Positions 1-8,229 of a stretch of 64,000 bases of DNA are shown here, piece after piece. A program made the position numbers and the translations under genes. The notes beneath the pieces are model-generated. The model had not been told where the DNA came from, ran no database searches, and saw nothing but the letters and a program-made list of their open reading frames with translations. This DNA is from Natrinema caseinilyticum. GTDB lineage: Archaea; Halobacteriota; Halobacteria; Halobacteriales; Natrialbaceae. Within the stretch, counting starts at the first letter, position 1. The number at the start of each line of letters is the position of its first letter. The stretch spans positions 620,001 to 684,000 of the forward strand of contig NZ_CP100445.1 of NCBI RefSeq assembly GCF_024227435.1. The letters run 5' to 3'.

Positions 1-580
1 TCTGGCGAATGCTGTTGCAGCTGACTGCGGAACTATTCGATACTGGAGAGGTACAGGCAATCGACTCGACTAGTATCGCTCATCGCTCGTCGAGTTACAA
101 CTACGCAAAGCGCGTCAGAGGGACGTTTGAGTCGGTCAAAACCACTATTCTTGTAGACTGTTCTACGCGGGCTATTCTCGATGTACACTGCTCGATGAAC
201 CTACCACACGACACGCAGATTGCGTGGCAAGTTCTGAAAAGAAATCTCAGTACCGTGGAAACTATCGTCGCTGATAAAGGGTTTGACTGGGACGAACTCC
301 GCCACATGCTGCGAAAAGAGGGAATTAGACCGGTCATCAAGCATCGTGAGTTCTACTCGCTCGATGCAGCACACAATGCTCGGATTGATGATGAAACCTA
401 CCATCAACGGTCTATCGCAGAATCGATATTTTTCGCGCTGCGCAAACGTTTCGGTTCAACACTTAAGTCAAGACCGTGGTTTGGACAGTTCCGAGAACTC
501 ATCCTTAAGGCCGCCGTGAGAAACATCGAACAATCTCTCAGGGCCTAACTCAGATGATATCGACCGTCTAAACAAGACCC
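1..580 (+). mobile_element. IS5-type insertion sequence, 3' part
   Basis: The window opens inside an insertion sequence whose transposase ends at 548. About 25 bases further on, around 565-580, lies an AT-rich stretch (gaccgtctaaacaagac) that could be the outer terminal inverted repeat. The left end lies outside the window, so the inverted repeat and any target duplication cannot be confirmed. The base composition is visibly lower in GC than in the core genes further right. Confidence 0.6.
3..548 (+). CDS. IS5-family transposase, truncated at its 5' end by the window edge
   Basis: DDE-type transposase of the haloarchaeal IS5 group. The three catalytic acidic residues are visible in order: Asp in AIDSTS, Asp in VADKGFD, and Glu in RSIAESIFFALRKRFG, which has the usual spacing to the following Arg/Lys-rich segment. 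The frame is open back to base 3, so the methionine at 9 is probably internal and the true start lies upstream of the window. The C-terminus is intact and ends shortly before the presumed right end of the element. Whether the element is active cannot be judged without its left half. Confidence 0.85.
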   Translation, partial: WRMLLQLTAELFDTGEVQAIDSTSIAHRSSSYNYAKRVRGTFESVKTTILVDCSTRAILDVHCSMNLPHDTQIAWQVLKRNLSTVETIVADKGFDWDELRHMLRKEGIRPVIKHREFYSLDAAHNARIDDETYHQRSIAESIFFALRKRFGSTLKSRPWFGQFRELILKAAVRNIEQSLRA

Positions 581-859
581 AAGGCGCGTATCTTGCGTAT
601 GCTTCACTGATGATAGCGGCGCCCCTCGACAAAGACAGATTTCTGTCCCACGTGATCACACGAGTAAGCGCCAGACCCTATACCACGTGTGAAGGTTCGG
701 CAGATTGTCGCACTGAACTCATCCTCTGAGTCGGTCGCACCGCTTCTGACAAGAACTGGACAGCTCATGTACTGTGTGCTGAACTCAGGGCGTATATTGG
801 CCACACGATCTTCCAAATTTCGGTGTTACGTACAGGTGAGAAGTGTATCGGTTCACCGA

Positions 860-1264
860 TCAGGAGCGGTCAATATCCCGGTTTCGGTTGGAGAGTGCGC
901 TGAGCGCGATAAGAAGGTAACCCAATCCGAAGCAACGGATCACCGTAACCAGTCCCTCGTTCCACTCTATCGTCTCCGGTCGTTCGTAGGCGTAATTCTC
1001 GCTCAATTTGAGTGCCTGCTTCGGAATGAAGAGTGCGACAGCTCCCGCAATTCCCAGAACGTACATTGATGCAGTGTATGCTCTTCCCCCAGCAATGCTG
1101 ACGAGTAGGAAGACGATCCCTTCTGCTCTGATTGCAGGAGTAAACCAGGGTTTCGCGTTGACCTCGTCAGGGTTCTTGAGAGCAAATTGCTCATAGAGGT
1201 AGCGAATCTTCGCTGGAAACACCGCGATGATGACTCCGATGAGGCCCATAATTGTTCTATACAT
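860..1264 (-). CDS. Small multi-pass membrane protein, function unknown
   Basis: A 134-residue protein with about four hydrophobic segments: roughly residues 5-17, 48-62, 66-82 and 106-124. Short charged loops connect them. I do not recognise a family. Support for a real gene comes from the clear membrane-protein pattern and from a TATA-like element about 28 bases upstream of the ATG, which would give a leaderless transcript. It stands alone between the IS remnant and the GNAT gene. Nothing points to a substrate or partner. Confidence 0.6.
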   Translation of the reverse strand: MYRTIMGLIGVIIAVFPAKIRYLYEQFALKNPDEVNAKPWFTPAIRAEGIVFLLVSIAGGRAYTASMYVLGIAGAVALFIPKQALKLSENYAYERPETIEWNEGLVTVIRCFGLGYLLIALSALSNRNRDIDRS

Positions 1265-1286
1265 GTGAAAATAGTACGCCTCGCAC

Positions 1287-1297
1287 TGTTTTAAACT
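1287..1297 (-). promoter_or_regulatory. TATA-like box for the 134-aa membrane protein
   Basis: On the minus strand the sequence reads GTTTAAAAC, centred about 28 bases upstream of the ATG at 1264. That is the spacing expected for an archaeal TATA box driving a leaderless mRNA. Confidence 0.4.
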
Positions 1298-1520
1298 GCG
1301 GTTCTATTGAAACCTGCCGAACTCGAACACTTGAGAGCGGTCAAATGCACAATAGGCAGGTTCACTGAGCAGGCGGTTCACCGTTTTAAGCGTGAAACAA
1401 ACGTCCCCGCCGTGCTGAACTCACCCTCCGAGTGTAGCACGTTATTTCTGTCAAGAATGCGGATTTCTCCACAGCTAACCGAGGGAGTGGACTCACAAGT
1501 CGAGACGTGAAGCACACCGC

Positions 1521-2003
1521 TCAGAGTGGTCGAGCAACCATTTCTCCCCAGTGTTCGAATCCATATCGATCGTAGAAGGCCTGCGCACGATCGTTCTCTT
1601 GATCGACGTCGAGGACGATGCGGTCTAATGGAAGATTCTGCTCCTCAGCGATGGTGATAACAGTGTCCATAAGTTCAGTTGCGACTGTTGTTCCACGGTG
1701 TGACTTTTTGATGAACAGTTCATTGAGTACTGCAGCGTCCCAGATCATGGCGAGTCGTTCCGGGAGGACAAACGCGTAGCCGACCACCTCGCCATCGACC
1801 TCAGCGAGAACGATGCAGTCTTCGTTATTTACACAGTCGGCAGCCCACTGGAGATATCGATCCCGGTATGTCCCGTCGAGCTTTGTTCGATATGTACTCT
1901 CCTTTTCTGCTCCCCCAGTGTTGCTCCCAAGCTCAAGTTCGAACTGCTTTTTCAGGTTCCAGAGCTCTTCACTGTCTTCGTGAGGATCGTATCTTCGTAT
2001 CAC
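1521..2003 (-). CDS. GNAT-family N-acetyltransferase
   Basis: A 160-residue GNAT-fold protein that would transfer an acetyl group from acetyl-CoA to an unidentified amine. The C-terminal half has the typical pattern: strand 4 (GEVVGYAFVLP), the acetyl-CoA pyrophosphate loop region (KKSHRGTTVATELMDTVI, where RGTTVA stands for the usual Q/RxxGxG/A), and the strand 5 to helix segment (LDVDQENDRAQAFYDRYGFE). It starts with GTG at 2003, three bases after the stop of the upstream nucleotidyltransferase gene, so the two are probably co-transcribed. The substrate is unknown. Confidence 0.85.
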   Translation of the reverse strand: MIRRYDPHEDSEELWNLKKQFELELGSNTGGAEKESTYRTKLDGTYRDRYLQWAADCVNNEDCIVLAEVDGEVVGYAFVLPERLAMIWDAAVLNELFIKKSHRGTTVATELMDTVITIAEEQNLPLDRIVLDVDQENDRAQAFYDRYGFEHWGEMVARPL

Positions 2004-2006
2004 ATT

Positions 2007-2558
2007 TTATAAGTTTTTTGTGTTCACTAATATGGCACGGTATTCCTGACGGTGGATGGGTCTCTCATTAGCATCACCGTGCAGCACCATTTTGCAGACG
2101 GTATCGAACTCGTCCGTTCGATGGACGGCGATTCCGTCGCGGAGGATTTCCCGTAGTTCGTCCGCGTCGTTCGAAACGGCTTGCAGGCTCTCGAAGTCGG
2201 TCTCGAAAGCGTAGCGGTCGCCGTCGAACGCGTCCTCTTCGAGGGATTGCCTGGCGCGGTTCGCCCGCCGCTGATTTCCCGTCCTGTCCTCACGCACCAG
2301 CACCCAGAGGTCGATATCGCTGTGGCGGTCGGCCTCACCGTGGCCGACGCTCCCATAGAGGACAACGGCAAGGACACCATCGAGTTCGTCCAGCAACGTC
2401 TCCGTCGCAGCCTTTACTGGAGCGTGGAACTCCGACTGCGGAATTTCGAGATAGGGCTCGTCTGGGCGGGTCAACCGGTCGCGGTTGATCTGCACAAGCC
2501 GACGCGATCCGTCGCGTTTCTCAACGACGAGATTGTTGTTGGAGAGGGCATCGATCAT
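2007..2558 (-). CDS. Nucleotidyltransferase-domain protein, probably shortened at its N-terminus
   Basis: The motif GSVGHGEADRHSDIDLW is the GSxxxG...SDxD signature of minimal (MNT/polymerase-beta-like) nucleotidyltransferases. Haloarchaeal relatives as I remember them are about 220-240 residues, with an N-terminal winged helix ahead of the catalytic domain. Here only the last helix and wing of such a domain (MIDALSNNNLVVEKRDGSRRLVQ) remain in frame, and a TAG at 2571-2573 closes the frame upstream. The gene may therefore be 5' decayed, or start exactly here. No HEPN partner lies alongside; the neighbour downstream is a GNAT gene. Confidence 0.75.
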   Translation of the reverse strand: MIDALSNNNLVVEKRDGSRRLVQINRDRLTRPDEPYLEIPQSEFHAPVKAATETLLDELDGVLAVVLYGSVGHGEADRHSDIDLWVLVREDRTGNQRRANRARQSLEEDAFDGDRYAFETDFESLQAVSNDADELREILRDGIAVHRTDEFDTVCKMVLHGDANERPIHRQEYRAILVNTKNL

Positions 2559-2732
2559 CTTGTAATATCGCTACTTGAGTTTTCGATCGACGGAGGGTGA
2601 TCGGTGCACCGATGACCGCGAACTCCGGTTCACGGATGAGGGCGAAGCGGTCCTCAGCAAGAAACGCGACGCGAACGAACTCGTTGGGACGGCGGGAGGC
2701 AGATTTATGCACGCCGATGCTGACGGCCGCGT

Positions 2733-3617
2733 ATGGAGACGCGTCCGCTGGGCGAAACCGGCCATGACAGCACCGTGATGACCTTCGGCGCGATCGCGCT
2801 CAACTGGCTCGAGCAAGACGGCGCCGACCAGCTGGTCGAACTCGTACTCGACCACGGCGTTAACCACTTCGATGTCGCCCCGACGTACGGTGACGCGGAA
2901 CTCAAGCTGGGTCCCAAACTCCGCCAACACCGCGCGGAGATCTTTCTCGGCTGCAAGACTCAGAAGCGCGAGTACGAGGGAGCAAAGCGAAAGCTCGAGC
3001 AGTCACTCACCCGCCTCGGTGTCGACCGGATCGACCTCTATCAGATCCACGGCCTCGAGTACGAACACGAATTGGAAACGATCACGGGCGAGGGCGGCGC
3101 CCTCGAGGCCCTCCGCGAGGCTCAATCGGAGGGACTCGTCGACCACATCGGGCTGACCAGCCACGGCGATCCCCAGCTCATCCTCGACGCCCTCGACCGC
3201 ATCGACGACCTGGCGACCGTGATGTTTCCACTGAATCCAGTCGTTGCCGGCAAGGATGATGACGAGTACGACTACGAGGCCGTATTCGAACGGGCGGACG
3301 AGCTGGACGTGGGGACGCTCGGCATCAAAGCCTTCGCGAAGGGACCGTGGCCCTCGACCGACGAACTGCCCGAGCGTGACCGCCCGTACGCGAACTGGTA
3401 CGAACCGGTCGACACGCCCGACGAGATCCGGGAGCGGTTCGACTTCGCGGCCGCACAGGGGCTCACGAGCGTCGTCAGTCCAGGCGACCCCAAGCTCGTT
3501 GCGATGGTACTCGACGCAGCCGACCGCTACGACGGGATGTCCGAAGAAGCCCAGCGGTCGCTCATCGAGCGGCTGCGCCACGAGCAAAGTCCCGTTCCCG
3601 AGCAACTGCACCACTGA
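2733..3617 (+). CDS. Aldo/keto reductase
   Basis: A 294-residue NAD(P)H-dependent oxidoreductase of the aldo/keto reductase superfamily (TIM barrel). Recognisable parts are the N-terminal GETGHDSTVMTFGA, the catalytic Asp and Tyr in NHFDVAPTYGDAE, the Lys in LGCKTQKRE, the His region in LYQIHGLE, and VSPGDPK near the C-terminal coenzyme-binding region. It resembles the group of AKRs that often act on small aldehydes or ketones, but the substrate is not evident. The ATG at 2733 is preceded by gccgcgt rather than a strong ribosome binding site. The next gene starts 32 bases downstream on the same strand. Confidence 0.88.
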   Translation: METRPLGETGHDSTVMTFGAIALNWLEQDGADQLVELVLDHGVNHFDVAPTYGDAELKLGPKLRQHRAEIFLGCKTQKREYEGAKRKLEQSLTRLGVDRIDLYQIHGLEYEHELETITGEGGALEALREAQSEGLVDHIGLTSHGDPQLILDALDRIDDLATVMFPLNPVVAGKDDDEYDYEAVFERADELDVGTLGIKAFAKGPWPSTDELPERDRPYANWYEPVDTPDEIRERFDFAAAQGLTSVVSPGDPKLVAMVLDAADRYDGMSEEAQRSLIERLRHEQSPVPEQLHH

Positions 3618-3649
3618 CCCGACGAGGGTACAGCGCCGCGAAATCACCG

Positions 3650-4369
3650 ATGGACGTCCCCACGACGGTTACAACTGCGCTCGCAGACCGTCCCGTGACC
3701 GGGCGGGTTTGCCTCGAAGCCGGCGCAGGCGTTGGCAACACGACCGCCGGGCTGCTCAAGGCTGGTGCAAGCCGCGTCTATGCTGTCACAGATGACGGTG
3801 AACACGCGAACGCCGTTTACGAGCGAGTCGACAGTGGTGACGCCGACCGGACCGCCGTTCTGAAGGCAGACCTTCGACGCCTCCCGCTGGCTATCGATTC
3901 CGTAGATCTCATCACCGCTCACGGTCTGTTCAACGTGCTTCCGCCACCGTGGCTCGAGTCGGTCGCGGCGGAGCTAACGCGCGTCGCTACTCCGGGCTGC
4001 CATCTCGTCATCGACGACTACGAACCGCTTCCTGACGACGCAGCTGTGCGCGAACTCTTCGCGCTCGAGAACGCCGCGACCGAACTGGCCGAAGGGCGGC
4101 CCGCGCTAACGTTCTATCCGGCAACGGTGCTTCGCCGACTATTCGTCGGCTATGGGTGGGAGTTCGACCGGCAACGGACCTTGCTGGACCCGGTTCCGTG
4201 GACCACGGGCCACATCGAGGCACACGCTGAGGTAGCGCAGACTGCAGCGTCCGAGGTGTCGGGCGAACTGGGGGCGTCTCTGATGACAGCGGCCGAGCGC
4301 CTCGCGACGGAAATCGGTGCGGAATCAGTCGGTCAGATGTACAGCGTCGCATTGCAGTTGCCCGCCTGA
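3650..4369 (+). CDS. SAM-dependent methyltransferase (class I)
   Basis: A 239-residue Rossmann-fold methyltransferase. The S-adenosylmethionine-binding glycine motif is LEAGAGVGNTTAGLLKAGA (about residues 24-42), followed by an acidic residue after strand 2 (VYAVTDDGEH). Motif II/III is represented by LRRLPLAIDSVDLITAHGLF. The C-terminal part has the class I pattern (TPGCHLVIDDYEPLP). The substrate is not deducible. It lies 32 bases downstream of the aldo/keto reductase on the same strand and may be co-transcribed with it. Confidence 0.8.
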   Translation: MDVPTTVTTALADRPVTGRVCLEAGAGVGNTTAGLLKAGASRVYAVTDDGEHANAVYERVDSGDADRTAVLKADLRRLPLAIDSVDLITAHGLFNVLPPPWLESVAAELTRVATPGCHLVIDDYEPLPDDAAVRELFALENAATELAEGRPALTFYPATVLRRLFVGYGWEFDRQRTLLDPVPWTTGHIEAHAEVAQTAASEVSGELGASLMTAAERLATEIGAESVGQMYSVALQLPA

Positions 4370-5191
4370 CTCGAGCCATCACGTCAACAGATGTCGACTG
4401 GTACATCAGTGACAAACGATACCGGCTCACGGACGAAACCGAAGCGTTCCGCTCGCACTTGAACTGGTCGGGAACGGTGAAAATACTGCTACTCACTCAT
4501 GCTCATCACGACGAGTCTCGGGTTTCCACCTCCAGCGTCCGATGGACGGATCGTCCGGCTCAGGAGATGGTTTCGTTTCGCTCCCGTCCTAGGCTCGTGG
4601 CTGTTGCGATTATTTTCCGAGTATATGCGTGACTTTGGAGAGGTCTGCAACTTCGTTCCGCCACAGCCGAAATCGCTGAATGTCTCGACCGGACAGGTCA
4701 TTGAGGTTGTCGATTCCCGCTTCGTCGCACCAGTCGAGGAAGTGGTTCGTATGGTAGCGGTGATTTCGGACCGTGGCTTTGGTACAATTCGTCGCCTTGT
4801 GATCAAGGAAGAGTTCTTGCGCTGTCGTCGGATCAAGCGGTTCGAGATCGGTTTTGTCCGTGGTCATGATTGTCACAGATGCCCGTTAGAAGACGTCTCG
4901 CGCGCGATCCTGGGGCGGAAGAGTTCGTACGTATCACGCCCCTTACCTGCCCCAACCCACTCGCTTACTTCGTTCGCGTGAACCCACAGACGGAGTAGGG
5001 TCGGTTATAGGCAGAACCAGTGTCGATGAACTGGATTCGATCACGTCCCCCGCCGGGGATCGTCGCCGTTGTATCGAACGCTTATTTCGTCGCCTTCACT
5101 TGCAGAAGTGCTGTTGGATATCGGCTTTGCACGTTCCGGAGCGTGTCAATCCACCAGTGGGTCTTTGTGACGGTGACTCCCACTACATGAT
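4370..5191. other. 822-base gap holding only a gene remnant
   Basis: No intact gene is visible between the methyltransferase and the next membrane protein. On the minus strand it carries the integrase fragment at 4610-4876. On the plus strand an open frame from about 4369 to 4620 has a protein-like reading near its beginning (TDVDWYISDKRYRL) but no obvious start codon. It looks like a decayed island edge. Confidence 0.5.
4610..4876 (-). pseudogene. Remnant of a tyrosine recombinase/integrase (N-terminal core-binding domain only)
   Basis: The 88 residues match the N-terminal SAM-like core-binding domain of haloarchaeal phage-type integrases: TDLEPLDPTTAQELFLDHKA, then KATVRNHRYHTNHFLDWCDE, then NLNDLSGRDIQRFRLWR. 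These domains normally continue for about 250 more residues into the catalytic domain with the R-H-R-Y tetrad. Here the reading frame stops at 4610 and no catalytic part follows. The piece is a relic of an integrated element, not a working recombinase. Confidence 0.7.
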
Positions 5192-5596
5192 ATGGCTGAA
5201 GACTCGGAGAGCCCATCCGTATCGACGACTCCGGCCATCTACGGGCTGGTTGCCGGCCTTCTCCATGCAGGTGTCGCTGCCCTTCTCTGGGATTACTTCC
5301 GGTATGGTGTTCTCTGGGACGTTTCTTTCACAGGAGTCTACATTACGGCCGGGATATTTGCCCTCGGATTCGTTCCAGTTCTGTCCTCCACGAGGCAGAA
5401 GTCCATCTCGCCCGTTCTCCTGGTCAGTATATTACTACTCGCCTCGGTCTACAGCGAGTGGCAGGGGTACTTCAGTCCCCGGTTCGGTGGACCGGGACCG
5501 TTCGGTTGGTATATCCTTCTCTGGGTCGGTGTGGTACTCCTTGCGGGTCTGGCAGGCGACCTCGAGGTCACACTCAAACAACGAGAGGCTACCTGA
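5192..5596 (+). CDS. Four-helix membrane protein, function unknown
   Basis: A 134-residue protein with four hydrophobic stretches: about residues 14-34, 41-62, 68-83 and 101-121. The N-terminus is short and rich in Ser, Thr and acidic residues, and the C-terminus is charged. I do not recognise a named family. It sits convergent with the following exporter gene and has no obvious operon partner. Confidence 0.65.
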   Translation: MAEDSESPSVSTTPAIYGLVAGLLHAGVAALLWDYFRYGVLWDVSFTGVYITAGIFALGFVPVLSSTRQKSISPVLLVSILLLASVYSEWQGYFSPRFGGPGPFGWYILLWVGVVLLAGLAGDLEVTLKQREAT

Positions 5597-5670
5597 GACC
5601 GCTCGAACCGCTCTGAGCCACTCGGGAGGATGACTGCTGGCATCCGAGGTGTCCGATTCGGTGTTTTCCG

Positions 5671-7398
5671 TTAGTCCTCCGCTGTCTCAGAAGTCTTACC
5701 TGTCGAACCTTCGGACGCTTCGGTGCGGTCGGTTCGGTCGTCGTCTCCCGGTATCTGCCGTGGCAAGAACGTCGAGGCGATGAGCAAGAACAACACGAGC
5801 AGTACGAGGAGGGCCAGCCCCGCCCGTTGAGCGTCGAACATTGCAGCTTCGAAGATATTCTCGAGCAGTTGTCGTTCCGTCGGAGTGAGTTGGTTCAGGA
5901 ACTGTTGTTGAGCGGCTTCGGTCGCCGTCTCTGTCGCATCTTCGAGAGCTATCACCAGATCATTTCGTTGCTCCGCAGAAACGGTCACGCGTTCCGCTCG
6001 GAGCACTCCATCGACGACGCTACCGTAGAACTGTCCGAGGAAAAACGAACCAACGATTGCTGTCCCCAGGGAATATCCGATCGAATAGCTTACGTTCAGG
6101 ACACCGGATGCCTCGGCGGAGTCCGCGGTCGGGACGGCCGACATCGTCATATTGGTGATCTGTCCCAGTATAAGTCCGACACCGGCTCCAACGATCCCTA
6201 CTGGGATAGCCATCTCGCCGATCGTCTGACTGGGGCCTGTCTGCTCGTACAACAATACCAGTCCAAGGCCCATACACACGATGCCGACCTGGATAAGCGT
6301 CTTCGGTGAGATGTACTTCCGCCAGCCGGTCGTAAACGTCGACAAAAGGATCGACGCGAGAGAATACGGTACCAACGCGAGCCCGGTTTCGAAGGCGGTG
6401 TACCCGAGCACTGCCTGGACGTAGACCGGGAAGATGAAAAAGAAACCAGCCGAGATTATCGAGCGAAGATTGTACGTGATAACGCCGGATAGAAAAGGGC
6501 GGTTCGTCAGTACACGCAGCGGAACGAGCGGTGACTTCCCGGCACGCTGCAGTCGCCGTTCGTACTGAACGAACGCGGCGAACGCGAGCAATCCGACCCC
6601 GAGAAACCAGATCGCCGGCGACGTCCCGAGCGGATTGAACTGCACCCCGCCGACGAGGAACGGCCGCCGTTCGACTATCCACCCGTACTTCCCACTGAGA
6701 AGGAATCCGGTGACGAGCGACGTCGAACCGACGATGGACAGAACCGTCCCGCCTCTATCCGGCGAACTGCGTGTTTCTGACAGCGGTTTCGGACTCACGT
6801 ACCGAACGAAGAAGAGAATAACCCCTACACCGACGAGTTGGAGCGCAAACCCCCACCGCCAACTCGCGTACGTGGTGAGTGCGCCACCGATAATCGGCCC
6901 GAGCGTTCCTCCGATCCCGCTCACGCCAGCCAACAGTCCGAACGCCTTCGCCCGGTCATCGCCCTCGTAACTGACTCGCAATTCGGTGTGTGTCAGGGGA
7001 AATATCACGGCGGCCGCGGAGCCCTCGATGAACGACCAGCCGAGATAGAGGATCGTCGTATTCCAGCTGATCGCCGCCACCAGCGTCCCACCGGCGTAGA
7101 CGATCAGTGCGACTGCCATCACGCGTCTCCGACTGTACCGAGACGGCAGCGTCCCGGCCGGGAGAACAAGCGCAGCTATCACCAGCGAGTAGAGTGCAAC
7201 CGCCCCTTGGATCACGGTGACCGAGGTATCGAACTCGTTCACCATCGTGGGGATCGCCACGTTCATCAGGGATGCGTTGATGACCACGAGGAACGTCGTC
7301 AGACTCACGGCGATTGCCGGGCCCCAGTATTGTACTCCCTCCGTTACGTCGGTAGAGAGACGAGTGCTCCCGTTGGAAGTAGACTCATCTGGGGACAT
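5671..7398 (-). CDS. MFS multidrug transporter, DHA2 (14-helix) family
   Basis: A 575-residue integral membrane protein with about 14 predicted helices, the size and layout of DHA2-type drug:proton antiporters such as EmrB/QacA. Typical segments are TTFLVVINASLMNVAIPTM (helix 1, with the N-A-L-x-x-I-A-I-P-like motif), the motif A-like loop RYSRRRVMAVALIVY and motif C-like GVSGIGGTLGPIIGG. The frame is open a further 56 residues upstream, but that extension lacks transporter features, so I prefer the ATG at 7398. It lies 330 bases downstream of acxC on the same strand. Whether it serves that pathway or exports a toxic compound is unknown. Confidence 0.85.
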   Translation of the reverse strand: MSPDESTSNGSTRLSTDVTEGVQYWGPAIAVSLTTFLVVINASLMNVAIPTMVNEFDTSVTVIQGAVALYSLVIAALVLPAGTLPSRYSRRRVMAVALIVYAGGTLVAAISWNTTILYLGWSFIEGSAAAVIFPLTHTELRVSYEGDDRAKAFGLLAGVSGIGGTLGPIIGGALTTYASWRWGFALQLVGVGVILFFVRYVSPKPLSETRSSPDRGGTVLSIVGSTSLVTGFLLSGKYGWIVERRPFLVGGVQFNPLGTSPAIWFLGVGLLAFAAFVQYERRLQRAGKSPLVPLRVLTNRPFLSGVITYNLRSIISAGFFFIFPVYVQAVLGYTAFETGLALVPYSLASILLSTFTTGWRKYISPKTLIQVGIVCMGLGLVLLYEQTGPSQTIGEMAIPVGIVGAGVGLILGQITNMTMSAVPTADSAEASGVLNVSYSIGYSLGTAIVGSFFLGQFYGSVVDGVLRAERVTVSAEQRNDLVIALEDATETATEAAQQQFLNQLTPTERQLLENIFEAAMFDAQRAGLALLVLLVLFLLIASTFLPRQIPGDDDRTDRTEASEGSTGKTSETAED

Positions 7399-7728
7399 AC
7401 AGTAGTCTAACGCTTTTGCCCCACAAATAGCACGTGGACCTACTGAGGCACCGAGAGTTGAAGAGACTGCCCAGTCCTTCGGGGCGGGGAGGCTGTCAGT
7501 TCGGTTCGTCAGCGACCGATGGACGCCGCCGTTCGTCGAGGTCGGCGTAACTGCGGGTCTCGTCACCGTCGTCGAACTGGAGCGCCGTCCCGCTCGAGAT
7601 CACGGGTCAGGCTGGATTCGAAACACCCCTTCAGGGAGGACGGTTGATTGGCGCTGTCTGGGATGGTCGTCGTGCGAAATAGTACGTTGGATCGAATCGA
7701 TGGTCGCGTGCGTACGATTACTGACCGC
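7399..7728. other. 330-base intergenic region
   Basis: Lies between acxC and the exporter gene, which run in the same direction. I see no gene, repeat or convincing promoter here. Confidence 0.4.
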
Positions 7729-8226
7729 TTACTGTTTGTCCGGCGCGTTCCGTCCCAACCAGTCCTCGTAGAAGTCGTCGATGTACGGCCTGAAGTCGAA
7801 GATAATCGGGTAACCCGGCGGAACCGCTTCGACTTCGAGTTGCGTTTTACAGCCCGGACAGAAGTACTCGCGGAGGACCATCCACTCGGGATCCGAGTGC
7901 ATGGCCTCCGGATAGATCTCCTGGAGATCCTCGCGACTGTCCCTGACGTTGATGAGTGCCTCGTGCTTCCAGTTCTCTCGATAATCTCCGAACTCGTGGC
8001 CGCAATCACACTTCGTGATCCGCTCGCTTCCGTTGTTGACCACGTAGAGGTGATCGGTCAGCGGGAGCAAGATCGTGTCGTCCCACTCCGCTCGTTCCTG
8101 GAGGATCTCCCGGTACGTGTCGAAGCGGTCCGAGTCCTTGTACGCACTCATCATATCCTTCGCGTCGTCGAAGGGGATGGTGCCGTCAATGAGCGATTCG
8201 ATTCGTTCTCGTGAGTACTCTGGCAT
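7729..8226 (-). CDS. acxC: Acetone carboxylase gamma subunit
   Basis: The 165-residue protein fits the small gamma subunit of ATP-dependent acetone carboxylase (about 20 kDa). Recognisable features are YREILQERAEWDD (about residues 38-50), a first Cys/His cluster KCDCGHEFGDYRENWK (Cys73, Cys75, His77), VRDSREDLQEIYP, a second cluster REYFCPGCKTQLEVEA (Cys123, Cys126) and the end FYEDWLG. Two cysteine pairs are consistent with a metal site. It is the last gene of the tight acxA-acxB-acxC operon, three bases after acxB. This subunit separates acetone carboxylases from plain hydantoinases and oxoprolinases, which lack it. Confidence 0.88.
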   Translation of the reverse strand: MPEYSRERIESLIDGTIPFDDAKDMMSAYKDSDRFDTYREILQERAEWDDTILLPLTDHLYVVNNGSERITKCDCGHEFGDYRENWKHEALINVRDSREDLQEIYPEAMHSDPEWMVLREYFCPGCKTQLEVEAVPPGYPIIFDFRPYIDDFYEDWLGRNAPDKQ

Positions 8227-8229
8227 TGG

